From: Cordilura impudica
Taxonomy: Eukaryota > Arthropoda > Insecta > Diptera > Scathophagidae
Direction: 5' to 3'
Length of the DNA stretch: 64,000 nucleotides
NCBI GenBank assembly: GCA_963682025.1
Contig: OY821520.1
Location: forward strand, 136,160,738-136,224,737
This document shows, one piece after another, positions 24,256 through 34,949 of the stretch. The notes below the pieces were generated by a model, which worked only from the letters and a program-made list of their open reading frames with translations, did not search any database and had not been told where the DNA came from. The stretch's first letter is position 1. Every line of letters starts with the position of its first letter. Position numbers and translations under genes: made by a program.

Positions 24256-24566
24256 TCTATAATATTAATAGGCTAGGCGATTTCTTGTGACTGATGGATT
24301 GTTTTAGCCGTTTTGCAGATTTACAGATTTTATAATTTTTTCCTCTATTTTGAGTAAATTGTTTTTAAAATTGTTGTTAAAATTATACAATACTATCTGT
24401 GTGTTTATTAAATCTGTTAATGTGTTTGTAACAAAAATGATTTTGTTTTTTGTGTTGATTTGTGAATTGGTTGTAATTGATTAGCATACTTTTAGGGTCT
24501 TTATTTAATGAAAAAATAAAATTTCCTAGAATTTGCGCTCGAATTTCGAGGGCTGGAATCTGCTAG
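24256..24566 (+). mobile_element. Non-autonomous Helitron H2
   Basis: Begins TCTATAATATTAATAGGC after an A and ends CTGCTAG before a T. The 3' hairpin CTCGA-ATT-TCGAG lies at 24539-24551. Closely related to the copies at 8831 and 47123. It sits immediately upstream of the MULE transposase fragment, so it truncated or displaced the 5' part of that gene. Confidence 0.85.
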
Positions 24567-24568
24567 TA

Positions 24569-24970
24569 ACTTTAAAAACACTAATTGTTTTTTCCCAACA
24601 GATATTTCCCTTCATATTTGATTTAATGTATAAAAAGACCAAAAAGTGTTACGACCATCTATTCAATTACATAAATAATAATATATTTAATTTGGAGGCA
24701 TACAGTTTCATGACCGACTTTGAAACTGCATTGCAAAGTTCTTTAAAAAAAATTTCCTAACACAAAACACTACGGTTGCTGGTTTCATTTCTACCAAGCA
24801 ATTAGGCGCAATCTCCCAATACAGTATTGTTGCCTTGCCGTCATTTGAAACGCTGCAATGAGTACGTACTTAAATTGCAGGCAAAAAGTTTGTCTGGAGG
24901 CTTAAACCAGTGCTTCTGTCCATACTGTCGCGCAGCTGCTGAAGAAGCAATGAATATTTTCATTTGAAAA
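24569..24970 (+). pseudogene. MULE transposase fragment
   Basis: The peptide around 24630-24760 reads TKKCYDHLFNYI followed by EAYSFMTDFETALQSSLKK. This matches the MULE transposase core, where an Asp sits in a 'xxTDFExAlxxA' motif. After a frameshift near 24762 it continues as HYGCWFHFYQAIRRNLPI, the following 'GCxFHxxQAxxRxxQ' block, to about 24850. Traces of the C-terminal region run on to TGA near 24967. The N-terminus is missing, replaced upstream by Helitron H2. Non-functional. Confidence 0.75.
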
Positions 24971-25649
24971 TAAAGAACATTTTTTATAATTTGGATGATT
25001 TTTCTTTTATTTTGGGCAAAAAATCGTTTTTCATATTTGATTGATTTTTCGTTTCTTTTTTGGGTTGTTTTCTTTTTTTGGGCGATTTTTCATTTTTTTT
25101 TTTTTTTGGCGAGTTTTCTATGGGCGATATTTCATAACGCCAAATTTGTTTCGAGCAATCTCTTGATTTTCTTTATTCTCTACTGTTTGTACTATATCTT
25201 CTCCATCAGCAATACATTTAAATAAGGGGAATGTTGTGGTTGTAGTTGCTAATGCATGCTTGGGTCCTAAAGAGATCAGCCACTTTACGTGTGTTGGTAT
25301 AGTTTTTTTTTTTAGTATTTACAAACCACTCTTCGTTTATTTTTATCTGGTTCTTTTTGTTCATCTCTTCCTTTAATTTATATAGTTTCTTAATATGTGT
25401 TGTCTTGTAATTAGTACTAAGTTGTTTATATAAAACTTTCTCACTCTCAATCAACAGTGTAAAATCTTGTTCGTCTAATAATTAAAAAAAACTTGTTTTA
25501 TTTTTGTTTTTAACAAAATGTTCTTATAACAAAGAGTATCTTTTAACAACCGATGATATTAAGCCGAACTATATTCACCCTTCAACAACACAAGAGTTTA
25601 ACAAAAATCTAAATCATCAACGAAAATATATATCATATTAGTGCAGGAG

Positions 25650-26045
25650 TCAATAAGATATTAATGTGAGTAGTCCGATAACAATTGGGAGGGTGGAATT
25701 AGTGGGCGTGGCAATTCCTGTATAAATAACATGAAGTATTATGAAAGCGACAGTCTTGAAACTTCTGACAAGTAAATTAATTATCAATGTTAGTAGTCAT
25801 GGAAAATATGGACGGAATTTCCAAATTGAAAAATCGACAAACTTAATAATCGCGAAAATCAAAAACGCCAAAACTGAAAATCGCTAAAAGTAAATATGGC
25901 CAAAAACAAAAATATTCAAAATCAAAAATACGAAAATAAAAAATCTCTAAAATAAAAAATTGCCAAAATCGAAAATCGCTAAAATGAAAAATTGCCAAAT
26001 GATATAATAAATTCAAGGCCATGTTCATCTCATGGGTAGCTGAAA
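25650..26045 (-). repeat. Dispersed repeat with AAATCGCCAAAA-type tract
   Basis: Inverted copy of 52010-52300. Shared blocks include the 'gtgggcgtggca' / 'tgccacgcccac' segment, 'agcgacagtctt' / 'aagactgtcgct', and a degenerate tract of short AAAATCGC-like words. Probably derived from the same Helitron-tail repeat that surrounds 51868-51999. Non-coding. Confidence 0.65.
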
Positions 26046-26304
26046 AATTTGAAACAAAAAAAAAAAAAATTGAATATCATCAAGAATCGAAAAAAAAATA
26101 TATAAAATAAATTTAATAAAATATTTTAATTGCATTATAAAATTCGTAGGAAAAATTGATTATAAAATTAAATATTTCACTAAGTTTCAGTAAATCGTAG
26201 CTAAGCGCGACAGGGCATACTATTAGGAATATAAACTGTTATCTAAATTTATTTTAAGTTATTGCATTTATTTGTTTAAATCGCTTTAAAATTTTATAAA
26301 TAAA

Positions 26305-27115
26305 AACAAGTAAGAAAATTATAGTCGGTCTAGACCGACTATACGACGATAACCTATACCATGCGTTTAGAGACCCTACCTCTTAGGCCCAACTAACTGG
26401 ATATAGAAAATAAGCATAAACCAAATTTGACTGGGATTTTTATTAATTTTTTCGGCTGCAGATATGAAAAAGTTCATATCGGATGCTATATCTATATAGG
26501 GACTAGGCCCAAAAATGGACCGATCCTGACCATATTTGATAAAGTCTCTTGTATTTTGCAGAAATATACACAAACAAAATTTGAGAAGAATCAGTGCGAT
26601 ATTTTTCTTTTTTGATAGATTTAAGTGAAGATGGGGAAGCAGCTTTATATGGGGAATATGACTAAGATTTGTCCCATAGGGATCATTTTTGGACTACTGA
26701 TTAATGGATGTAATAAAAACATACAAACTCAATTTGACTAAAATTTATATGATAATTTCGATCTTATGGCAATTTATGTTGATTTCATAGGGGGTCATTT
26801 GTATGGGGGCTAGGTCTGAACATGGACCAATTCTCACCAATTTCAATGGCATTCATGCTATGGCCGAAAAAAGATTATATACTAAAAACTTCATCAAAAT
26901 ATATTAATATTTGCGACCTGCAGTTTGATTACAAGCTTTACATGAACACACAGACGGATGGACGGACGGACGGACATCGTTAAATCGAATCAGATAGTGA
27001 TTCTGATTCGATCGGTATAATAAAAGATGGGTCTAGGTCAAATATTTTTGGTAGTTACAGACAGCAGCATAAAGCCATTATACCCAAACTACATAGTGGT
27101 ATAGGATATAAAAAA
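26305..27115 (-). mobile_element. HINE-like repeat family R, copy R1
   Basis: In element orientation it begins with ATACC(C)TATACCACTATG-like sequence. It then has a CCGTCCGTCC minisatellite and a long unique middle, then the inverted subterminal TGGTATAGGGTAT-like block. It ends with the palindrome AGTCGGTCTAGACCGACT and CTTACTTGTT. This layout (5' end repeated inverted just before a 3' hairpin, plus a central minisatellite) resembles Helentron-associated elements such as DINE-1; that classification is inference. About 800 bp, non-coding. Confidence 0.75.
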
Positions 27116-27282
27116 TTCTGGAGTATTTTGAAAATACATTTGATATAAAACTAAATAAATATAAATTATGATCTTAAATTTATTTAATTTTTTTAATTTT
27201 TTCAGTAATATTTTGAAATATCTCAAATTTTAGTTATTTAATCGATTATTCGATTTTTTTTTTAATTTAATCGATTTGTTGG

Positions 27283-28742
27283 GAGTCAAAGAAATCGCTC
27301 AAGTGACAAGGAAGATCATATTATAGTGATCAAAATAAGAAACCATACCTCAAGAACGAATTCTAATGTCCCGCCTTTTGACCTGTCTGTCTGTCTGCCA
27401 TGGGGCAACCCCATTCCCCCTCATGCAATTGATCTGAAACTTGGCCCATAGTCTTGTTGTGACTATAGATTAATTTTGGGGTAGTCACGCAGAGTCACGC
27501 GTAGTAACGGAGTGATCTGGAAGTTATTTACCCTCATTCGATCGATCTTTTTGAATAACATAACATAGTCAAGGCGTATGATTATTATTTATTACCAGAG
27601 TAGAAGATATGTACGTATACGTATGAGTGTTAATTATACCCTATACCACTATGTGGTTTGGGTATAATGACTTTGTGCTGCTGTTTGTAACAACCAAAAA
27701 TATTTGACCTAGACCCATCTTTAATTATACCGATCGAATCAGAATCACTTTCTGAGTTGATTTAACAATGTCCGTCCGTCCGTCCGTCCGTCCGTCCGTC
27801 CGTCCGTCTGTGTGTCCATGTAAAGCTTGTAATCAAACTGCAGGTCGCAAATATGAATATATTTTGATGAACTTTGGTATATAAGCTTTTATCGGCCATG
27901 GGATGAAAGCTATTGAAATTGGTGAGAATCGGTCCATGTTCAGACCTAGCCCCATACAAATTACCCATATGAAATCGACATAAATTGCCATAAGGTCCAA
28001 ATTGTCATATAGATCTTACTCAAATTGGGTTTGTATGCGTTCATTACATCCACTAATGAGTAGTCCAAAAATGATCCCTTTGACCCCATATAGAGCTGCT
28101 TCCCGATCTTCACTTAAATCTATTAAAAAACAAAAATATTGCACTGATTCTTCTCAAATTTTGTTTGTACATATTTTTGCAAAATACAAGACTTTACCAA
28201 ACATGATCAGGATCGGTCCATTTTTGGACCAAGTCCCTATATAGATATAGCATCCGATATGAACTTTTTCATATCTATAGCCAAAAAAATTAATAATAAT
28301 CCCACTCAAATTTGGTTTATGCTTATTTTCTATGTCCTGTTAGTTGGGCCTAAGAGATAGGGTCTCTAAACGCATGGTATAGGGTATCGTATAGTCGGTC
28401 CAGACCGACTATAATTTTCTTACTTGTTATAATATTAAATCAAACATAGTCAGCCCAATTTTAAACAAAAAAAATGGGATCTTTTGAAATGTTTGTATGG
28501 GGAGCGCCCGGGGGTTCCAGGGGGTGTGCCACTGTAATGGGTGGGTCGACCCTCCAAAGTTAGTGGGGGTCGATCATACATTTGGACTCGATTGGGGCAC
28601 TCTCAATGGGTCAAAGTGAGACAGACAGACAGACAGGTCAAAAGTCGGGACATCAGAATTCGTTTTAGAGGTAAAGTTTCTTATTTTGATCCTAGAATAC
28701 GATTTTCTTTGTCACTTGGGCGATTTTTAAATCGACCCGCCT
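27283..28742. mobile_element. Terminal-inverted-repeat element hosting R2
   Basis: Arms of about 125 bp at 27283-27412 and 28596-28742 are inverted copies. Shared blocks are 'ATCAAAATAAGAAAC', 'ACGAATTCT(A/G)ATGTCCCG' and 'CTTTTGACCTGTCTGTCTG'. The interior carries a 'cacgcagagtcacgc' tract also found, tandemly repeated, at 55925-56290. The HINE-like copy R2 is nested inside. No coding sequence. Confidence 0.7.
27634..28428 (+). mobile_element. HINE-like repeat family R, copy R2
   Basis: Complete-looking copy from TTATACCCTATACCACTATG to the palindrome AGTCGGTC(C/T)AGACCGACT and CTTACTTGTT. The central tract CCGTCCGTCC runs at about 27770-27810. Nested in the TIR element 27283-28742. Confidence 0.8.
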
Positions 28743-29831
28743 AATATGTATGTACTAAAAATAATTTCATGTGAATTCTAAATTTCCTTTGGTTGATTTT
28801 TGTATGGTGTTATTGAAACGATTTTTAGAAACGCCTTTGCGTGGCATAAAAAAAGTATATTGGTTTCTGTTCACAAAATACATCAAAAAATATTGTATTA
28901 GAAAACTTAATGTTTAGATCATACTGGGTACACACAGAAAACATATTCGCCAACCGAATCGCTCTACGTCAACAGATATTTAATAGCATCCGCAATTTTT
29001 CTATTATGATAAAATAACTACTGTTAAGGCAATAGAATTCTAATCATATTGAACACGAAATTCGGTTACTAGCATTACACTGTGGAACAAATTCAGATTA
29101 GCAAAAGTTAGTTCGATTCTGTGAGTGGGACGTGAAAATAGAGGCTAAATTAGAAGACCCGTATCGCGGCGTTTGTTCATGTTAGTTCGAATTTTTTTTT
29201 TTAATCTACCATCGAACTTTGCAGTCAAATGCCGATTTTCAGCATATTGTTTATATGGTTTTTTGGCTATAACTCATCGACTAATTGATATTTTTTCATT
29301 CTGCAAAAGCCAAATTATTTCTAGAGATCTGTGCAACAATAAAAATTTTTAAAAAAATTAATTTAGAAAATTTTTGTGGTGCTTATGAAGCAAAATTTTG
29401 AAAAAAAAATAATTTTTTCATGCTTTTTGAAAATATTTTCCACAAAACTAAGTCTTTTTTGCTTTCTGTTTGATCTATAATATGCCTCCCAGTTTCTTCA
29501 ATAAATTTCATTTCAAAAGAAAATGGTCTTAGTCGATAATTTGCGTTAAAAATCGCAAAACCTTTAAATAAATAGCGATTTAGGTAGAAGTAATTAAAAA
29601 TGGAAGTTCCAATAATTAGGAATTAGTAAAAACAACTTTTTTGTTTTCAAAAACCGCACAGGTAGCGATTTTTTTTATTTCGTACAAGCGACTAATCTCA
29701 AAAATGAAGACTCAATTAAGACTCGAAACTCAGCTCGAAACTCAGTCTTTTAATTTTCGCTCGGTCGTGATAAAATTCGCTATTAATTTTTTTGGAACTT
29801 ATTTCATTTTGTGAGTGATTTAAGTTAAGTG

Positions 29832-32800
29832 CACCGGGGTAAAAACATATGAAATCAACCAATGAGTTGACCGCACCGATTTCGAATTGCATGAATTTTG
29901 GTACGAAGGGAAAGTTAAACATAATAATAGCGTTTGCCAACTTTCAGTGTCGTAGCTCTCGTATTTTCAGAATTATGGCCATTCCAAGTTGGCAAAAATC
30001 AATAAAAATGCACTCAGATACCTTAACACAATTTTTAATATCTCGAAAAGTATTCATTGTACGTTAATAATCAAGGGCTCATTTTACAGACTAAAACATG
30101 CGCCATTCCAAAAAAAATTTTTTTTCAAATTTTCGATCAAGGATAATGTAAATAAAAAAGGACTAAAATTTCCAAAGGATATTTCTCGAAAATCAATATT
30201 TTTAAAAATTTCAAAAAAATATATGTTAATTCTTATTATGTTTTGTACAAGTCTGTCAAATTTCAATGTGAAGTTACAACATGAGTTATTAAGAAAAAAG
30301 CAGGCGAAGGTTTATGTATTTCATGAAATGTACCAAAATACAAAAAGGTGACAAATTACAAAAAGAAGGACATATCAAATGTAACGGAACTTTTTCGACT
30401 TTACAACCTAGACGAAATATTTACTGCCTGTTCACAAAAAATTTACAAATATTTTATGACCTGTGGTCGGCTTATTGGCAGTAGCAAATTCAGTCCCTAT
30501 TTAAAAAACATTTTATGGCCCGTAGTTCACGTAAATTTTCCAATTCAAGAAAAGCAAGGCGTGTATTTTTTTACCTGTAATCTATTTTTTGTACCAAAAA
30601 AAAACAGTATAAATCGTTCAGAGACTGTAAGTCAAACTTCAGTTGAATACTAGATTTCATAGGTGCTAAACGTCAAAGTGTTATAGTGTTAAAGTGACTT
30701 GATCGTTTGAAAAAACAAAAAAAAGAGACTAAATATTTAAATAAATTATAATTATTGTCAATACAAAAAAGTCGTGCACAATTCATTCGGTTGTGGTATT
30801 TAAAAAAAAAAATATGCCATTCCATTCAACATTTTGCTGTAATCCTTTTAAAAAATCCGGTCACACTGGGTGCAATAAAAGTTTAAGACAAGTCCAAGAA
30901 TGGATGCTACAGTATACTAAGGATAAAAACATTACGATCTCAAATAAAATTTATGGGACATGTAGAATAAAATTTTCGCATCTGAAGAAATCTAATAAAT
31001 CTAATTTGGAAGAAGGTTCAGACATAAACGAAAATGTAGATACTTTCGATGACATTGCGTCAGGCACGGAAGAAGATGACATTGCGTCAGGCACGGAAGA
31101 AGTTGCTATTTCAAAATTAAACCAATCTTTACCGTATCTGGAACAATCTCCGATAAAAAAGAAGAAGTTACATCAAAAACGGTACAGAGATGGAAAATTC
31201 AGGAAAATAAGTGATTCGATTCAAGACAAAATTTTCCACGGTTCAGCACAATCAACTTCGCATATGTGCCCACAATCCGAAATAATAGAATAATTAAAAG
31301 AAAAGTTTAAAATATTAACAAAAAATAGTGAGAAAATCCAACTGCTAACAATTTTACCAAAAAGCTGGGCAATACATAAAACTGAGGAAGAATTCATGGT
31401 TACAAACTATATCGCGCGAAAAGTTAAGCATTTGGTTGAAACAAAGGGTGTGATGAGTACGCCTAACCCAAAACTGGGAAGTCCAATTTCACCAGTGACA
31501 AGCAATTTAGTAAAATCCTTTTATGAATCCGATGACGTCAGCATGTGTATGCCCGGACAGAAAGATTTCGTGTCTTTTTTTGAAAATGGTACAAAAGTCA
31601 GGAAAAATAAAAGACTTTTGCTTGGAAACTTAAGAGAAATGTACGCCTTATTCAAGGAACGACATGATGGAATAAAAATAGGTATTTCCAAGTTTTGCCA
31701 ACTTCGTCCGAGGAATATAATTCTAGCAAATGCGAGTGGATCTCATAACGTGTGTGTTTGTACAAAGCATCAAAATGTGAAGCTGATGATTGATGCCATA
31801 AATTTAAAAAAATTAACTGCTGGTGTTCCGAATTATCAGCCTGAATGTTACAAAGATTGTTTGAAACAAATGACATGCATTCCTTCTTCTTCAAAGTGTC
31901 ACCTACGTAAATGTAACAAGTGTCCAGGAATTGAAAATTTAAAAGCAAAACTAAATCAATTACTAGAGCAAAATGATATTGATGAAATAACATATAAACA
32001 ATGGGTAAGTGTAGACAGGGATAATTTGGAGACCATGATTGGCCAAGCCGACGTTTTTGTGGATTCCCTATGTGAAAAACTTGAAATTCTATTACCTCAT
32101 TCATTTATTGCAAAACAGCAGGCAGCATATCTGAGCGAAAGAAAATCAAATTTGGAAGAAAATGAGTATATAGCAGTTTGCGATTTTTCAGAAAATGCTT
32201 CTTTTACTATTCAGGATGCAGTCCAGGGATTTCACTGGAACAACTCTCAGGCCACTTTATACCCAATTGCTATTTATTTTAAATCAGATGGAAAAACACA
32301 ACATACAAACTTCATAATAATATCTGATTGTCTTGTACACGATTCTGTAGCTGTTCACCTGTTCCATCGCCACCTGAATGTATTTTTGAGAAAAAACAAC
32401 CCCGAAGAAAATCACGTATTTTTCAGACGGTAGTGCTGCCCAGTTTAAAAATAAAAAGAACTTTATCAATTTATGTTATCATATGGAAGATTTTGGATGT
32501 AATGCTGAGTGGCATTTTTTTGCAACAAGCCATGGAAAAGGCCCAAGTGACGGTATTGGAGGTACCGTAAAGAGAGAGGCACGTCGAGCTAGTTTACAGC
32601 GTCCATTACAAGGTCAAATAACTACTCCAAAACAATTATATGAATGGTGCCTGCAAAATCTTTTGAACTGTAATTTCGAGTTTTTAACTCTAGAAGACCA
32701 CGAAGAAGAAGCACGGTTCCTTCAAATTCGTTTTAAAGATTTGCGTACTATTCCTGGAACTCAAAAGCTGCATTCTATTGAACCTGTAGATAAAAAAAAA

Positions 32801-33547
32801 AATTAAAGTCAAGCGATACGCGGCAGATGCAGATTTTTTAATTGAAATCCTTCAGAAATAAATAAATATGCTGTAATAAAGTGTTTAATAATGATAATAC
32901 ATTATGTTGTACTTTTTATTAAAGGTTTAGCAATGGAGAAAAAGAGTTTAAGCAAAGAAAAGTCGAAAAAGTTCCGTTACATTTGATTTGTCCTTCTTTT
33001 TGTAATTTGTCACCTTTTTGTATTTTGGTACATTTCATGAAATACATAAACCTTCGCCTGCTTTTTTCTTAATAACTCATGTTGTAATAAAGACTCCAAA
33101 TTGAAATTTGACAGACTTGTACAAAACATAATAAGAATTAAATTATATTTTTTTTGAAATTTTTAAAAATATTGATTTTCGAGAAATATCCTTTGGAAAT
33201 TTTAGTCCTTTTTTATTTACATTATCCTTGATCGAAAATTTGAAAAAAAATTTTTTTTGGAATGGCGCATGTTTTAGTCTGTAAAATGAGCCCTTGATTA
33301 TTAACGTGCAATGAATACTTTTCGAGATATTAAAAATTGTGTTAAGGCATCTGAGTGCATTTTTATTGATTTTTGCCAACTTGGAATGGCCATAATTCTG
33401 AAAGTTCGAAGGCTATATGTCTGAAAGTTGGCAAATATTATTGTGCCGATCCATAGATCATGTGTACAAAATCTTATCAAATTTGGAGGTGATGAGGTCA
33501 CAAATGTTAATATTTTCGGTTGATTTCATATGTTTTTACCCACCGGT
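29832..33547 (+). mobile_element. DNA transposon with ~580-bp inverted repeats, Sola-like (tentative)
   Basis: Arms at 29832-30402 and 32961-33547 are inverted copies. The outer ends read CACCGGGGTAAAAACATATG and, inverted, ACCGGTGGGTAAAAACATATG. The arms enclose a single transposase gene (30814-32806). No clear TSD. Arm-to-arm identity is roughly 90% by eye. The enclosed transposase, not the ends, is the reason for the tentative Sola-like label. Confidence 0.75.
30814..32806 (+). pseudogene. Transposase of the inner transposon, two lesions
   Basis: ATG 30814 (MPFHSTFCCNPF) was chosen over an upstream GTG because the protein has a Cys-rich start. It has one in-frame TAA at 31291 and reads on in the same frame to 32412. 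There a single-base loss shifts it, and coding continues to TAA 32804-32806; about 660 residues overall. An acidic hydrophilic linker contains a duplicated DDIASGTEE octamer-plus. Then come CVCTKHQNVKL, a Cys cluster CHLRKCNKCPG, and CDFSENASF (candidate first Asp). HWNNSQATLYPI, ISDCLVHDSVAVHLF and SDGSAAQFKNKKNFINL (candidate second Asp) follow, then AEWHFFATSHGKGPSDGIGG (candidate acidic residue). I recognise this as a transposase type common in insects and cnidarians. The superfamily is uncertain; Sola-like is my best guess. Confidence 0.7.
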
Positions 33548-33603
33548 TTCATAAGAATAACCAAAAAAAACATTGTATAATATATATTGTACCAAAATGT
33601 AAA

Positions 33604-34327
33604 ATGGACCATTTTTGTAATGTTTGTGGACGTTTCATAGCAAGCGATGAAAAATGTGGCAATGCGAGTGATTTTTTTTTTTTTTTTGGAAGCCTGTAAA
33701 CAGTATTTCTCGCAAGAGTTTATCACTGACGTAAACTATGCCCCTAAAAAAGTTTGCTTTAGTTGCTATTCAACTGTTATGCAATGGAAAAGTGAAAAGA
33801 AGAAGGCTATGCCTTTTGGTATACCAATGATGTGGTTAGACAACAGCCCGCATCAAGAAGAAAATTGCTATGGATGTATCAACTACTATAAAACTTTGAA
33901 TAGAAGGAAAGCAAATAATAAAATTTATGTAGCAGTGCCAAGTGTCCAACTGCCATTACCGCACTAAGAATTCGTTCCAGTACCAACATACCGAAGTATT
34001 GATCTTCAAACAGATATCAGTTCTACAACCGCCGCTGCTACATCCATGGATTTCTTCTCAGAATACTAGCCAGAAGAAAGAAATACGGTACAGAGGAAAG
34101 TAATCTCCAGGTGCAATACTCGCTGATATTTGTTGGTGGTATAAAAACACCTTTGAAGAAGAGGAAGAAGGGGAAGACAAAGATGAAATTCCAGAATATC
34201 TGCTGGATGAAATTATCAACCATTGTGATGATGATGACGATGACCAAGATATTAGAGAGAGCATTGATGTTGATCCACAGCCGCCTGCTAAACGGCAACT
34301 GGCCAAATCATTAATTTACTTTATTTA
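33604..34327 (+). pseudogene. Zinc-ribbon-like accessory gene of the outer transposon, broken
   Basis: ATG 33604 opens MDHFCNVCGRFIAS with a CxxC pair. After a frameshift in a T-run near 33670 it continues as KQYFSQEFITDVNYAPKKV, then CFSCYS and QWKSEKKKAMPFG. Next come a second Cys pair (CYGCINYY) and RRKANNKIYVAVPSVQLP, with a stop at 33965. A highly acidic tail (stretches of Glu and Asp, near 34155-34270) follows in other frames and ends LAKSLIYF. Proteins of this kind accompany some insect DNA transposons and have no known catalytic core, so it is probably a DNA- or protein-binding partner. Not active here. Confidence 0.6.
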
Positions 34328-34949
34328 ATTTTTTACTTAAAACTTTTCATAACTAACATTTCAAATATATATTTTTTTCCATATTTTTATAATTTCTTTT
34401 TCAATGTTTCTTCAAAACCAACACTGAACAAAGTTGGTACATTAAAAATGAGAAGTAAATTAATATTAAGCTGGAAAACGCAAGTTTTGTATTATGATTG
34501 TATTATTTTCAAATGAAATTTATTGAAGAATCTGAGAAGCATATTATAGATCAAACAGAAAGCAAAAAAGACTTAGTTTTGTGAAAAATATTTTCAAAAA
34601 GCACGAAAAAAAATTAGTTTTTCCAACGTTTTACTCCATAAGCAACACAAAAATTTTCTAAATCAATTTTTTTAAAAATTTTGATTGTTGCACAGGTCTC
34701 TAGCAATAATTTGGCTTTTACAGATTGAAAAAATATCAATTAGTCGACGAGTTATAGCCAAAAAACCATATAAACAATATGCTGAAAATGGGCATTTGAC
34801 TGCAAAGTTCGAAGGTCGATTAAAAAAAAAAATTCGAACTAACATAAACAAACGCCGCGATACGGGTCTTCTAATTTAGCTTCTATTTTCACCCCTCACT
34901 CTCAGAATCGACCTAACTTTTGCTAACCTGAATTTGTTCCACAGTGTTA

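Larger units (their letters stand above)
23447..25112 (+). mobile_element. MULE (Mutator-like) element inserted in the Penelope-like element
   Basis: Inverted ends carry the shared block TGAAAAATCGCC(T/C)AAAAAA next to an A-tract (23447-23490 and the inverse at 25060-25112). The Penelope-like reading resumes on both sides (25126 and 23446). Inside are a transposase fragment (24569-24970), a 97-bp tandem repeat (23798-24178) and a short Helitron (24256-24566). A TSD could not be fixed because the flanks are A/T runs. Confidence 0.65.
21827..25454 (-). pseudogene. Penelope-like reverse transcriptase / GIY-YIG endonuclease, broken
   Basis: Read on the minus strand. The N-terminal part is at 25454-25126 (blocks EEWFVN, then LGPKHALATTTTTFPLFKCI and ADGEDIVQTVENKE after a frameshift). 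The MULE insert follows. Coding then resumes at about 23446 with DKFTLDTMETSKRFL and NADKGNKTVVMTEN. The RT region includes YFKYEKYIYEQ...SPASPIIADIVMEQLL (22880-22760; the usual Met-Gly-Ser is changed to Met-Arg-Ser). QEVDGQLPYLSSVVIR and SARLINFFSKHP follow near 22630-22490. The C-terminal endonuclease reads CNKVYVGTTKLKLKTRLSSH, then KTALAAHC, HKPNF and LTLEMLHI (22150-21920), ending at TGA 21829-21827. Multiple frameshifts and no visible YxDD box: a dead copy. Role in life: target-primed reverse transcription of its own RNA. Confidence 0.85.
21481..25580 (-). mobile_element. Penelope-like element with inverted termini
   Basis: The ends are inverted copies of each other over about 100 bp. 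At 21481-21590 the plus strand reads TTGAAGGGCGAATATAGTTC ... TAAGAACATTTTGTTAAAAA; the same series appears inverted at 25486-25580. Inside lies a minus-strand coding region with Penelope-type reverse transcriptase and GIY-YIG endonuclease signatures. Penelope-like elements are known for such terminal repeats, in direct or inverted arrangement. The element is split by a MULE at 23447-25112. Confidence 0.8.
29078..34946 (+). mobile_element. CACTG-ended DNA transposon with TTA TSD
   Basis: Begins CACTGTGGAACAAATTCAG and ends with the inverse CTGAATTTGTTCCACAGTG. Inverted repeats extend about 450 bp (29078-29525 and 34495-34946). TTA flanks both sides (29075-29077 and 34947-34949). A CACTG terminus plus a 3-bp TSD suggests the CACTA/CMC assemblage; that is inference. 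The right half carries a broken zinc-ribbon-like gene (33604-34327). A second transposon (29832-33547) is nested inside. The outer flanks carry inverted ACACACAGAAAAC blocks near 28930 and 34993, perhaps a still older small element. Confidence 0.78.

Noticed and set aside
26427..26615. Open frame beginning MTGIFINFFGCRYEKVH
   Set aside because: Recurs at 37441 and, inverted, at 48223-48498 as part of HINE-like family R; no domain, and frames break in other copies.
27770..27812. Possible CRISPR-like or regulatory tandem motif (CCGT units)
   Set aside because: A 4-bp minisatellite that is a regular part of family R; no spacers.
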